Below are positions 55,689 through 64,000 of a stretch of 64,000 bases of DNA, piece after piece. The translations under genes and the position numbers were made by a program. The stretch covers positions 7,564,001-7,628,000 of the forward strand of contig NZ_CP109473.1 in NCBI RefSeq assembly GCF_036227405.1, given 5' to 3'. This stretch comes from Streptomyces sp. NBC_01460. Its GTDB lineage: Bacteria > Actinomycetota > Actinomycetes > Streptomycetales > Streptomycetaceae. The first letter of the stretch is position 1, and every line of letters starts with the position of its first letter. A model generated the notes under the pieces. The model did no database searches and was not told where the DNA came from. It saw nothing but the letters and a program-made list of their open reading frames with translations.

Positions 55689-56858
55689 TCAGCCGACGGG
55701 GGCGAACGGGCCCGGGGTCCCGCCGGTCCAGCGGTGCAGACGGATCTCGCCCGCCTGCTTGACGACGCCGTCCTCCTCCACGGTGCGGGCCTCCGCCACG
55801 TAGTACCGTCCGCCGCCCAACGCGTCGAACCCGTAACTGCCCTGGAACTCCCAGCCGCGGATCCCGGTCGCCGCGTCGCGCAGACCGGCCTCGCGGAGGG
55901 TGAGGAGACGGCCGGTCTCCGGCGTGGGCTGACCCTCGATCGCGCCGCGCACCGGGCGGGCGGAACCGTCGACGGCGAAGAGGGAGTAGTTGGGGAACCC
56001 GTCCTTCCTGCCCTTGTAGACCGCCATGAACCAGTTCTCTGTGTACGGGTCGTACTGGAGGTTCTGCACGCCGTAGGTGGTGTTGCCGGTGCGGACGAAG
56101 AACTTGCCGTCGGGGCGCTCGGGGCCGCTGTGGTGCGGGGCCTCCTGGGTGAGCGGCCGCGCGTACCGGCCCCAGTCGCTGATGTCGTAGTCCAGGATCA
56201 CCTGGTGGTCGTTGTCGCTCCTCCCGGTGTGGGAGTAGACGCCGTACGCGACCTTCAGTGTCTGCTCGCCGCCGCGCCTGCCGAACGCGGGGCCGAACGA
56301 CACGCCGTCGATGCCGCTGCATCCGTACCGGTGGTCGGCGGTGTCGGCGGTGTCGCCGTCGAAGACGCCGTCGCCGTCCATGTCCGCGGTGAAGTCCGCG
56401 GCCACCTCGTCGAGATGGACCGCCGTCATCACGCCGTCCCGCTCGGCGTCCATCCCTACCCGGTCGATCCCGCGGGCGTCGAAGACCGCGATGTAGAACG
56501 ATTCCGCCGCCTTGTACTCGAGTGATCCGTAGACCCTGCCGTCCCGTTCGTCGACGTCGATGTCGCCGAGATGGCCGGTGAGGCCCTCGACCGTCCCGAC
56601 GACCGTGCCGCGGAGGTCGGTCTTGACCAGCTTCTGGGTGAACGACCAGTAGACGAATCCGCGTCGGCGGTCCACGGTGACGCCCTGCAGATGACTGGTC
56701 GGCCAGGCGCCGCCGTAGACCGAGGACGGCAGGCCGGGTATTCCGCCGCCGGAGTGACTGTCGGCGGCGGCGCCGGGGGAGGGGACGGCCAGGAGGAGGA
56801 CCGGGACACCGATCCCGGCGGCCAGAACGGTACGGAACATCCGGAGCTTGCCTCGCAC
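55689..56858 (-). CDS. Secreted protein of unknown function with repeat-rich, possibly beta-propeller fold
   Basis: A 389-aa protein with a signal peptide (VLAAGIGVPVLLLAVPSPGAAA). The mature part contains repeated strand-like units (GVTVDRRRGFVYWSF, GDIDVDERDGRVYGSL, QNLQYDPYTENWFMAVY) that suggest a beta-propeller. A DxDxDG segment (Asp159, Asp161, Asp163) may bind calcium. GTG at 56858 follows GGAAAGGAAA; ATG at 56840 is an alternative. It ends 18 bp from the converging lacI gene. No specific family or catalytic residue is recognised. Confidence 0.7.
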   Translation of the reverse strand: MRGKLRMFRTVLAAGIGVPVLLLAVPSPGAAADSHSGGGIPGLPSSVYGGAWPTSHLQGVTVDRRRGFVYWSFTQKLVKTDLRGTVVGTVEGLTGHLGDIDVDERDGRVYGSLEYKAAESFYIAVFDARGIDRVGMDAERDGVMTAVHLDEVAADFTADMDGDGVFDGDTADTADHRYGCSGIDGVSFGPAFGRRGGEQTLKVAYGVYSHTGRSDNDHQVILDYDISDWGRYARPLTQEAPHHSGPERPDGKFFVRTGNTTYGVQNLQYDPYTENWFMAVYKGRKDGFPNYSLFAVDGSARPVRGAIEGQPTPETGRLLTLREAGLRDAATGIRGWEFQGSYGFDALGGGRYYVAEARTVEEDGVVKQAGEIRLHRWTGGTPGPFAPVG

Positions 56859-56977
56859 GCGGTTTCCTTTCCACGAGATCGTGAGCCGTGTCCCACCGGA
56901 GCGCCCCCCTGTGTCGCGGGGCGCGCGGGCGGCGTACGGGTGGTGCCCGGGGCCGGGAGAACTCCGTCGTGTGCCGG

Positions 56978-58012
56978 TCAGCGCCGGGTCCGCAGCACCT
57001 CCGGGTTCGCGCAGTGGGCCGGTGCGCCACCGGCCAGGAAGCGGGCGACCTCGCCGGCCACGAGGGCGGACGCGTTGTGGGCGGTCTGCTTGCTGGCGCC
57101 GGCCAGATGCGGGGTCATGACGACGCCGGGCGTACGCGGCAGCCGGGATCCGGCCGGGAGCGGCTCCTCGGGGAAGACGTCGAAGGCGGCGCCGAAGAGC
57201 CTGCCTTCGTCCAGGGCGTCGCAGACGGCGTCGTAGTCGACCAGGGAACCGCGGGCACAGTTGACGAGTACGCCGCCGGGAGGCATGAGCCCGATCAGCT
57301 CGCGGGAGAGCAGCCCCGCGGTCTCCGGGGTGGCGCGGGCGTGCACGGTGACGAAGGAGGAGCGGCGCATCAGTTCGGGGAGGTCCACCCGGACGGCAGG
57401 GGCCGTGTCGGCCTCTCCCAGGTACGGGTCGGCGACCAGGACACGGGCACCGAAACCCTGGACGATGCGGGCCACCCGGGAGCCGATGGCGCCGTACCCC
57501 ACGATGCCGACCGTGCTGCCCTCGAGCTCGGGACCGACGCTGTCGTAGCGGTAGTAGTCGCCCCGCCAGACGCCCTCGGTCAGGTCGTGGTGGGTGGCGG
57601 GGACCCGCCGGGTGGCGGCCAGCATCAGGGCCACCGTGTGCTCGGCGGTGGCGGTGGCGTTGCGGCCGGGAGCGAAGGTGACCGCGACACCGTGCCGGGT
57701 GGCCGCCGCGAGATTCGCGTTGACGGGGCCTCCCCGGCCGACGCAGAACAGGCGGAGCCCGGGGCTCGCTTCCAGGATCCGTTCCGTCAGCGGCGCCATC
57801 TGCGTCACGCAGATGTCCACACCGTCGAGGGCCTCGATCAGCTGGTCCTCGGTGCCGGAGGCCTCGTGGACCTCGGCCACCGCGCCGAAGGGCTCGACGG
57901 GCCAGGGAAGGGTGAGTTCCCGGAAGGCGGCCTCGGGTGCGACCGGCCGGAGGCGGTCGGTGAGCAGCGAGGTGCGGACGAAGTGGTCGCCGGCCGCGAG
58001 GATCGTGGTCAC
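56978..58012 (-). CDS. 2-hydroxyacid dehydrogenase (D-3-phosphoglycerate dehydrogenase-like)
   Basis: A 344-aa member of the D-2-hydroxyacid dehydrogenase family. The NAD motif is VGIVGYGAIGSRV, the Arg region NCARGSLVDYDAV, the Glu in DVFPEEPLP and the catalytic His in TPHLAGAS. It lacks the ACT domain of SerA, so it is a catabolic or detoxifying relative rather than the serine-pathway enzyme. GTG overlaps the stop of the phosphatase gene (GTGA). It is the last gene of the sugar/polyol operon and differs from the homologue at 39652. Confidence 0.9.
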   Translation of the reverse strand: MTTILAAGDHFVRTSLLTDRLRPVAPEAAFRELTLPWPVEPFGAVAEVHEASGTEDQLIEALDGVDICVTQMAPLTERILEASPGLRLFCVGRGGPVNANLAAATRHGVAVTFAPGRNATATAEHTVALMLAATRRVPATHHDLTEGVWRGDYYRYDSVGPELEGSTVGIVGYGAIGSRVARIVQGFGARVLVADPYLGEADTAPAVRVDLPELMRRSSFVTVHARATPETAGLLSRELIGLMPPGGVLVNCARGSLVDYDAVCDALDEGRLFGAAFDVFPEEPLPAGSRLPRTPGVVMTPHLAGASKQTAHNASALVAGEVARFLAGGAPAHCANPEVLRTRR

Positions 58013-58632
58013 TCGGGTACTCCTGGGGTCACGTGCTGGTTCAGCGCCAGCAGCGAGGGTGTGCCGTCGCGGAGGATCAGTTCGGTCAGCGCGCAGTTGG
58101 CCAGGCGGGGGAAGACACGGCGGTAGTCCCGCGGCGGGATCCCCAGGAGCCGGCAGAGCGCGAGCCGGATGGCGGTGGAGTGGGCCACGACGAGCACGCG
58201 GCCCTCCGGGTGACCGGTCCGCAGACCGGCGAGGAAACCGGTGTAGCGCTCGCCGGCGGCGACGGGGTCCTCGCCCTCCGGGAAGTGGTTCCCGACCGGG
58301 TCGGCCTCGAAGGCCTTCAGCGCGCCGGGCAGGCGCTCCCGCAGCTCGGCGCGGGTCAGCCCCTCGGCGACGCCGAAATTCAGTTCGCGCAGCCGTGGTT
58401 CGAGGATCAGTGGCAGACCGGCGCGGTCCGCGCACCCCTCCGCGGTCTCCCGGCAGCGTCGCATCGGGGACGACCACACCGCCGTGAGGTCCGCACCACC
58501 CGCCCACATGGCGAGCCCGGACGCCTGGGCGCGGCCGTGCGGGGAGAGCGCGATGTCGGTGACCCCGGCGTAGCGGTTCTCCTCGTGCCAGACGCTCTCC
58601 CCGTGCCGGACGAGGAAGACATGGACGCTCAT
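58009..58632 (-). CDS. Histidine phosphatase family protein (phosphoglycerate mutase-like)
   Basis: A 207-aa member of histidine phosphatase branch 1. The catalytic RHG motif is LVRHGES with His10; the second His lies in VVAHSTAIR. The acid Glu is in LRELNFGVAEG. Such proteins are usually phosphatases when not dPGM. It lies between a kinase and a dehydrogenase with overlapping codons at both ends, so it probably dephosphorylates a sugar-phosphate or side product of the two kinases (inference). Confidence 0.9.
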   Translation of the reverse strand: MSVHVFLVRHGESVWHEENRYAGVTDIALSPHGRAQASGLAMWAGGADLTAVWSSPMRRCRETAEGCADRAGLPLILEPRLRELNFGVAEGLTRAELRERLPGALKAFEADPVGNHFPEGEDPVAAGERYTGFLAGLRTGHPEGRVLVVAHSTAIRLALCRLLGIPPRDYRRVFPRLANCALTELILRDGTPSLLALNQHVTPGVPE

Positions 58633-60134
58633 GGTGCGGTCCTTTCTCGTGCGTGGTCCGCGACGGTCCCGGGCAGCCAGCCACGCCCGACCAGCAGGCC
58701 GAGCAGCCGGGCGTAGCCCTCGTCGTGCGCGGACCGGTGCGTGGACCGCGGCTCCAGGACCCGGTCCACCCGCACCATCGCGGCGGCGGCACGGTCCAGC
58801 GAGGCCCCGGTGGCGCCGTGCTCCCCGCAGGCGGAGGCGGCGAGTACGGCCATGCCGAGCGCGGGCCCGCCATGGCGGGGCAGCGACACGGGACGCCGCA
58901 GCACATCGGCGCGGAGCTGGTTCCACACCGGGTTGCGGGTCGCGCCGCCGGTGAGGACGACGGCCCCGTCGACGGGGGCGCCGAGCAGGTCCACGTAGTC
59001 GAAGCAGAGGCGTTCGACGTACGCGACCCCCTGCATCAGCGCGGCGAAGTCCTCGGTGCGGCCCGCCGGTCCACGGCTGGTGAACGCGACCGCGTCCGGG
59101 GCGACGAAGGGGAACCGCTCCCCGGGAGAGACCAGCGGATAGCGCAGCAGGCCGGTGGGCAGCAAGGGCTCCGCCGCATCGGTCAGCCGGTCCAGGTCGG
59201 CACCGGCGAACTCCCGGGCCACCAGGCCCGCACCCGTGCTGGACGCACCGCCGGGCAGCCAGTGGCCGGAAGGGGAGCGGTGGGAGTAGACGACGCCGTT
59301 CGGGTCGCGCAGCAGGTCCTCGGTGACCCCCTTGAGGACGAGCGTCGTGCCCAGCACCGAGTTCCAGCTGCCGACCGCGGTCGCCCCGGAGCCCAGCTGG
59401 GCCGCACAGCCGTCGGTCGTCCCGGCGACCACGGGAATGCCGGGGACGAGCCCGCACTCGGCCGCGGCACCGGCGCAGACCTCGCCGATCACGGTGCCGG
59501 GCAGCACCAGGCCGGGCAGGACGCCGGCGGGGATCCCCAGCGCGGCGAAGACCTTCTCGGGCCAGGTCACCGTCGCGGCGTCTGCTCCGGACTTGAGGGC
59601 GTTGCCGGTGTCCGTGGGCACGTCGTGTCCGACGAGCCTGCGGTTGATCACGTCGCTCTGGTGGGCGAGGCGCCAGCCGTCCGCCACCGCGTGCGGGTAC
59701 CTGTCGAGCAGCCGGCAGAGCTTGGGAAGCCCCCAGGAGCGCTGCATCCGGCGGTAGCCCGCCTTGGCCCACTGGTGTGCGCCGAGCGCGTTGACCTGCT
59801 CCGTCTCCACCGTCGCGCGGCCGTCGTCGTACATGAGACCGGGGGTGACGCACCTGCCGTGCCGGTCGGTCAGGGTGACGGTTCCGGAGGTCGCGTCGAC
59901 GGCCAGCGCCCGGATGCGCCGCGGGTCGGCGCCCGCCGCGCAGGTCTGCCCGACGGCCGAGCAGACCGCACGCCACCACTGTTCCGGGTCCTGCTCATGG
60001 CGTTCGCCCCGCCGGTGACTGGTCAGCGGCGACGATCCCGTGCCGAGCACCCGGCCGTCCGACGCCACGGCGACCGCGCGCACCCCCTGCGTGCCCAGGT
60101 CGACGCCGAGCCAGATGTCCGGGCCGCCGGTCAC
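58629..60134 (-). CDS. FGGY-family carbohydrate kinase (first of two)
   Basis: A 501-aa FGGY kinase. The N-terminal phosphate motif is WLGVDLGTQGVRAVAV. The second domain contains VVAGTTDGCAAQLGSGA, the adenine-site motif VVLTGGATRNPVWNQLRADVL and the GPALGMAVLAA helix. It is closest in feel to xylulokinase or ribulokinase relatives, but the substrate residues do not settle it. GTG overlaps the stop of the other kinase and its own stop overlaps the phosphatase start, so translation is coupled along the operon. Confidence 0.88.
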   Translation of the reverse strand: MTGGPDIWLGVDLGTQGVRAVAVASDGRVLGTGSSPLTSHRRGERHEQDPEQWWRAVCSAVGQTCAAGADPRRIRALAVDATSGTVTLTDRHGRCVTPGLMYDDGRATVETEQVNALGAHQWAKAGYRRMQRSWGLPKLCRLLDRYPHAVADGWRLAHQSDVINRRLVGHDVPTDTGNALKSGADAATVTWPEKVFAALGIPAGVLPGLVLPGTVIGEVCAGAAAECGLVPGIPVVAGTTDGCAAQLGSGATAVGSWNSVLGTTLVLKGVTEDLLRDPNGVVYSHRSPSGHWLPGGASSTGAGLVAREFAGADLDRLTDAAEPLLPTGLLRYPLVSPGERFPFVAPDAVAFTSRGPAGRTEDFAALMQGVAYVERLCFDYVDLLGAPVDGAVVLTGGATRNPVWNQLRADVLRRPVSLPRHGGPALGMAVLAASACGEHGATGASLDRAAAAMVRVDRVLEPRSTHRSAHDEGYARLLGLLVGRGWLPGTVADHARERTAP

Positions 60135-61642
60135 GCGCCGGCTCCTTCGGCGAGGCCCGCCCCGCCGCGGCCGAGCGCCCAGATCGGCCGGTGCAGCTCC
60201 CGCAGCCGCAGGAACTCCGCATAGCGGTCGCCCACCGCCCCGCCCTTGGCGGCGTCCGGCTCGCAGGTGACCGAGATCCGCACATGCCGTGCCGCCGCGG
60301 TGGCGAAGTCCGGTTCGCGGCCGGTCGCGACCATGCCGGTCAGCCAGGCGCCGCGCGCCCCGGTCTCCGTGTCGGCGGGGATCGCCACCGGCAGGCCGGC
60401 GACATCCGCGATCAGCTGGGTCCAGTACGCGCTTCTGGCACCGCCGCCGCTGAGGGTCAGAAGCTCCGGGGTGGCCGCGGAGGCGGCGAGGCAGTCGCGG
60501 ATCGCCATGGTGACACCTTCCACCACCGCGCGGGCCACGTCCTCCCGGCCGCTGTCCAGGGAGAGGCCGGACAGGGAACCGCGGGCTGCCGGGTCGTAGA
60601 ACGGGGCACGTTCCCCCGCCGAGGAGACGTAGGGGAGGAACCGCACACCGGCCGTGTTCTCGGCGCCGCGCTCGGCCAGCGCCATCAGGTCGGTGGCCGA
60701 GGCGAGCCCGAGGAGCCGTGCGCCCCAGTGCAGCATGTCGCCGCCGCTCATGGTGGGGAAGGCGCGCAGATAGTGCCCGGGGACGCCCAGGGCGACGGTG
60801 ATGCCCACCGGTTCGTCGGTGAGCACACAGCCGGCGGAGTCGGTGACGATCTCGGTGGACAGGGTGGTGCCGAGCACGGTGCAGGCGCGGCCGGCGACGA
60901 CCGCGCCGGAGCCGATGGCGGTGGCGCAGATGTCGTAGGGCGCCAGCACCACCGGGATGCCGGCGGGCAGTCCCGTCCCGACGGCGGCGGTGGTGCTGAG
61001 CGCGGTCACCCGGTGGTCGTCGTCCCGGAGCGGGGGCAGCAGGTCCCGGGCCCACTCCAGGCCGTACAGCTCGAACAGCTTCTCGGACCACGAGCGCCGC
61101 CCGAGGTCCAGGAACGGTGCCGACGCCTCGGACTCGTCCACGGCCGCCTCCCCGGTGAGCTTCAGGAAGAGCCAGCCGCCGCAGGTCAGCAGGGAGCGGG
61201 AGCGGCGCGTCCGCTCCGGATCGTGCTCCCGCAACCAGGCGAGCACGGCGTTGGGCATGCCGGTGGACAGGCGGGAGCCGCAGATCCTGAAGGCCTGTTC
61301 CAGGGTGCCGTCGCGCTCCCACCCGGTGACCACGTCGGTGGCCCGTCCGTCGTTCCACAGCACCGCGGGCCCGGTGGGGTGGCCCCGCCCGTCGACGAGC
61401 CATGCTCCGTCGCCCTGCCCGGTGACGGCGACCAGCTCCGGCGGCTCGGGCAGCGCGGCCGCGACCTCCCTGACGGCCGAGGCGACGGCCTCCCAGACCT
61501 CGTCCATGTCCTGTTCCGCGTGGCCCGGACGGGGCCGCAGCACCCGGGTCGGACGGTGGCTCACCGTCAGTTCCGTTCCGTCGGAGCCGTATCCGACGAC
61601 CTTGACCGTGGTGGTGCCGGCGTCGATGGCCAGCGATGTCAT
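60131..61642 (-). CDS. FGGY-family carbohydrate kinase (second of two; L-xylulose/erythritol kinase-like)
   Basis: A 503-aa FGGY kinase beginning SLAIDAGTTTVKVVGY. The VTGQGDGAWLVDGRG segment and PAVLWNDGRA are typical of the branch that includes L-xylulose kinase (LyxK) and erythritol kinase. The C-terminal ATP motif is LTLSGGGARSAYWTQLIADV. It is about the same length as, but clearly diverged from, the neighbouring kinase, so this is not a recent duplication. It lies 4 bp after the permease stop. The substrate is probably a pentulose or polyol. Confidence 0.88.
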   Translation of the reverse strand: MTSLAIDAGTTTVKVVGYGSDGTELTVSHRPTRVLRPRPGHAEQDMDEVWEAVASAVREVAAALPEPPELVAVTGQGDGAWLVDGRGHPTGPAVLWNDGRATDVVTGWERDGTLEQAFRICGSRLSTGMPNAVLAWLREHDPERTRRSRSLLTCGGWLFLKLTGEAAVDESEASAPFLDLGRRSWSEKLFELYGLEWARDLLPPLRDDDHRVTALSTTAAVGTGLPAGIPVVLAPYDICATAIGSGAVVAGRACTVLGTTLSTEIVTDSAGCVLTDEPVGITVALGVPGHYLRAFPTMSGGDMLHWGARLLGLASATDLMALAERGAENTAGVRFLPYVSSAGERAPFYDPAARGSLSGLSLDSGREDVARAVVEGVTMAIRDCLAASAATPELLTLSGGGARSAYWTQLIADVAGLPVAIPADTETGARGAWLTGMVATGREPDFATAAARHVRISVTCEPDAAKGGAVGDRYAEFLRLRELHRPIWALGRGGAGLAEGAGA

Positions 61643-61646
61643 GCCC

Positions 61647-62897
61647 TCAGCCCCTTCCGTGCGCCTGCCGCGAGCGGCGGGCGGCGGAGTCCAGGGCGAC
61701 GGCGACCAGCAGCACGCAGCCCGTGATGACGAAGCGGTACGCGGAGTCGAGATTGAGCAGGGTGAGCCCGCTGGAGATCGACTGGATGACGAGGACACCG
61801 AGCAGGGCGGCGAAGGCGGACCCGCGGCCACCGAAGAGGCTGGTCCCGCCGATCACCGCCGCGGCGATGGCGTTCAGGTTCACGTCGGCCGTACCGGTGC
61901 TCTGATTCGCCGCCGCGAGCCGGGCGGCTGCCAGGACGCCGCCCGTCGCGGCGAGCGTGGAGCACATGACGAATGCCGCGGTGTACACGGCGCGTACGTC
62001 GATACCGGCCCTGCGGGCAGCCTCCGCGTTGCCGCCCACCGCGTACAGGGACCGGCCGAACCCGGTCCGGGCGAGGACGTAGTGCAGGATCAGGACCAGG
62101 GCGACGAAGAGCACGAACATCCACGGCACCCCGCGGGTGCGGTTCAGGTAGTACACCGCGAACAGCAGCGCCGCCGCCGGCGCGAGGGAACGCACGGCCA
62201 GCCACCGCGGCGAGACGGACGACAGACCGGCTCGGCGGCGACTGCGGGCACGGACCAGACCGAGGGCGAGGAACCCGCCGGCCGCCAGGAGCGCGCAGAC
62301 GTAGGCCACCGCCTCGGGGACGAACCACACCTGGGCGAACCTCACCAGGCCGGAGTCGTACGGCAGGTTGATCGCGTTCTCGCCACGCAGGAGCCAGAGC
62401 TGGGCGCCGAGGAAGGCCAGCAGGCCGCCCAGGGTGGCGACGAAGCTGGGCACCCCGAAACGGTTGAGCGCCTGCCCGTAGAGCCAGCCGATCAGCGCGC
62501 CGACACCCGCCGCCATCAGGATCGCCAGCCACACCGACTGCTCGTGACGGACCATCACCACGCCCGTGGTCGCAGCGGCGACACCGCTCACGGAGCCGAC
62601 CGACAGGTCGATCTGGCCGACCAGCAGGACGCACACGATGCCCAGCGCGATCACCCCCAGGGGCACCATGTCGAACGCCAGGTTCACCAGGTTGGTGCTG
62701 GACAGGAAGGTCCGGTTGAGCGACTGGAAGATCGTCCAGATCACCACGACACCGGCGACGACCGGCAGCATGCCCACGTCGCCGGCCCGGGCCCGGCGGA
62801 CCGTGCCGCGGAGGCTGTCGCGGAAACCGTGCCGCGCCGCCGGGGGCTCGTCCGGCGGGTCGGTGGCCGCCGCCACCGGAGAACCGAGAGAGGTCAC
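61647..62897 (-). CDS. Sugar ABC transporter permease (CUT2, RbsC/XylH-like)
   Basis: A 416-aa membrane protein with about 10-12 helices, longer than RbsC and similar in size to XylH. VGQIDLSVGSVSGVAAATTGVVM and the ATGGVLAAARLAAANQSTGTADVNLNAIAAAVIGGTSLFGGRGS segment are diagnostic of CUT2 permeases. GTG overlaps the ATPase stop (GTGA). It forms an importer with the ATPase and binding protein encoded upstream. Confidence 0.93.
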   Translation of the reverse strand: MTSLGSPVAAATDPPDEPPAARHGFRDSLRGTVRRARAGDVGMLPVVAGVVVIWTIFQSLNRTFLSSTNLVNLAFDMVPLGVIALGIVCVLLVGQIDLSVGSVSGVAAATTGVVMVRHEQSVWLAILMAAGVGALIGWLYGQALNRFGVPSFVATLGGLLAFLGAQLWLLRGENAINLPYDSGLVRFAQVWFVPEAVAYVCALLAAGGFLALGLVRARSRRRAGLSSVSPRWLAVRSLAPAAALLFAVYYLNRTRGVPWMFVLFVALVLILHYVLARTGFGRSLYAVGGNAEAARRAGIDVRAVYTAAFVMCSTLAATGGVLAAARLAAANQSTGTADVNLNAIAAAVIGGTSLFGGRGSAFAALLGVLVIQSISSGLTLLNLDSAYRFVITGCVLLVAVALDSAARRSRQAHGRG

Positions 62898-63724
62898 GGC
62901 TGTCCCTCCTCCTGTCGAGAGGTGGCCGCGCGGCGCGCGGCACGCTGCGAAACGGCGTTGTCGGCCGCCCCGGTGATGGCGGCGACGACTTCCTCGGACG
63001 AGACCTCCCGGGCGTCGAACACGCCGTTGTTCCGGCCGAGTCTGAGCACGGCGACCCGGTCGGCCACCGCTCGGACGTCCTCCATGTTGTGGCTGATCAT
63101 GACGGTGCCGAGCCCGTTGCCCTTGAGCCGCTCGATGAGGTTGAGCACCTCGGCGGTCTGCGCGACGCCGAGGGCGGCCGTCGGTTCGTCCAGCAGCACG
63201 ACCTCCGGCCGGCCGAGCAGCGCACGGGCGATCGCCACCGTCTGCCGCTGCCCGCCGGAGAGAGCGGCCACGGGGACGTCGAGCGCGGGAATCCTGGCCC
63301 CCAGCTCACGCAGCAGCTCCCAGGACCGCCTCTCCATGGAGACGTCGTCCAGCATCCAGGGCCGGAGCTCCTGACCGAGGAAGAGATTCGCCTTCACGTC
63401 GAGGTTCTCGCACAGCGCCAGGTCCTGGTAGACCGTCGCGATGCCCCGCGCGTGCGCGGCGCCCGGGGAGTCGAACCTGACCTCCTCGCCCTGGAAAAAG
63501 ATCGTCCCCGCGTCGGGGGCGTGGACCCCGGAGAGGATCTTCACGAGCGTGGACTTCCCCGCGCCGTTGTCCCCCACCACGGCGACCACCTCACCGGCCG
63601 CGACATCGAGGTCGACCCCGCTGAGCGCGGCGACGGCACCGAACTGCTTGCTCACACCCCTCAGCGACAGCACGACGGATCCGTCGGTTCGAGGAGACGT
63701 GGCGGGGACCGCGGGGCCGGTCAT
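62894..63724 (-). CDS. Sugar ABC transporter ATPase (CUT2, single domain)
   Basis: A 276-aa ATPase with Walker A GDNGAGKST, signature LSGGQRQTV, Walker B VVLLDEPTAALG and switch His in MISHNMEDV. Most CUT2 ATPases (RbsA, XylG) are tandem two-domain proteins of about 500 aa. This one has a single domain, like FrcA-type systems, and must work as a dimer. The ATG at 63724 is preferred to an in-frame ATG eight codons earlier. It lies 33 bp after the binding protein stop. Confidence 0.92.
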   Translation of the reverse strand: MTGPAVPATSPRTDGSVVLSLRGVSKQFGAVAALSGVDLDVAAGEVVAVVGDNGAGKSTLVKILSGVHAPDAGTIFFQGEEVRFDSPGAAHARGIATVYQDLALCENLDVKANLFLGQELRPWMLDDVSMERRSWELLRELGARIPALDVPVAALSGGQRQTVAIARALLGRPEVVLLDEPTAALGVAQTAEVLNLIERLKGNGLGTVMISHNMEDVRAVADRVAVLRLGRNNGVFDAREVSSEEVVAAITGAADNAVSQRAARRAATSRQEEGQP

Positions 63725-63757
63725 GGGTGTCCTCTCTCGCTCGGGCACGGGACGCCG

Positions 63758-64000
63758 CTACCGGATGCCCAGCCGTCGGCAGCCGTCGGCGTACACACGG
63801 GTGCAGACGTCTTCGGCCTCGAGCACCCCGTCGGGGCCGAAGACCACGTCCTTGAGGTTCTCCCGGGTCACCACCGTCGGTTCGAACAGCTGCGAGGGCG
63901 TGTCGAAGAGGGTCGTGTCCGCCTTCGGTTTCTCCCCCTTCATCAGCTGGTGGGCGGCCTCCGCCGCCGCCTCGGCGACCGTCTTGATGGGCTTGGAGAT
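63758..64000 (-). CDS. Sugar ABC transporter binding protein, C-terminal part (window edge)
   Basis: Only the last 80 residues are inside the window (…ISKPIKTVAEAAAEAAHQLMKGEKPKADT… to DGCRRLGIR). The pattern of an AAEAAHQLMKGEKP helix and a C-terminal VYADGCRRLG fits xylose-type periplasmic binding proteins. It is the first visible gene of the leftward CUT2 importer and kinase operon. The N-terminus and lipobox lie beyond the edge. Confidence 0.85.
   Translation of the reverse strand: MSKPIKTVAEAAAEAAHQLMKGEKPKADTTLFDTPSQLFEPTVVTRENLKDVVFGPDGVLEAEDVCTRVYADGCRRLGIR

Noticed and set aside
1..64000. CRISPR arrays, tRNA or rRNA genes, insertion sequences, prophage or integrase genes
   Set aside because: No regularly spaced repeats, no tRNA-like cloverleaf with CCA context, and no transposase or integrase motifs were seen. 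The only large repeats are homologous NRPS modules.

Overview
The window reads as chromosomal DNA of a Streptomyces or close relative. It has very high GC with strong third-position GC bias, long tightly packed operons with ATGA/GTGA start-stop overlaps, GTG starts, a Tat-type secreted lyase, and sugar importers without their own ATPase. No rRNA, tRNA, CRISPR array, insertion sequence or prophage was seen.

Layout. 1-12.8 kb is housekeeping and stress functions: a DoxX membrane protein behind a perfect palindrome, a DUF1206 membrane protein, a leftward photolyase/SDR-DUF2867 pair, an orphan TatA, a MarR-like regulator next to an MMPL exporter, a TetR-SDR-alcohol dehydrogenase operon, and a SulP transporter preceded by a small secreted protein and a coupled 35-codon ORF. 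From 12.8 to 14.4 kb lie two long non-coding stretches around an MbtH-like gene. The region 14.4-36.5 kb holds two overlapping NRPS genes, which are the centrepiece of the window.

The assembly line reads C-A-T-C-A-T-C-A-T-C-A-T-E / C-A-T-C-A-T-R. Adenylation pocket residues alternate between a branched-aliphatic-like code (modules 1, 3, 5) and a Gln-like code (modules 2, 4), and end with a Phe-like code. An N-terminal EntF-like condensation domain suggests N-acylation and a terminal reductase suggests release as an aldehyde or alcohol. The inferred product is an acylated hexapeptide aldehyde or alcohol, acyl-X-Gln-X-D-Gln-X-Phe.

From 36.5 to 39.4 kb a leftward cobalt importer operon (cbiM-cbiN-cbiQ-cbiO) sits under a cobalamin riboswitch. 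From 39.6 to 50.5 kb is a leftward glycan-use locus: a CUT1 sugar importer with a hydroxyacid dehydrogenase, a GH35 beta-galactosidase, a DeoR/LacI-type hybrid regulator, a Tat-secreted PL8 lyase and a second secreted lyase-like protein. TGTTCG-type motifs recur in front of several of these genes.

From 50.8 to 55.7 kb are a stand-alone TOPRIM protein and a purine salvage pair (adenine deaminase, NCS2 permease) divergent from a LacI-family regulator, with a LacI-type operator between them. From 55.7 to 64 kb are a secreted protein of unknown function and a leftward catabolic operon: sugar-binding protein (cut by the window edge), ABC ATPase, permease, two FGGY kinases, a histidine phosphatase and a 2-hydroxyacid dehydrogenase. 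It probably handles a pentose or polyol.
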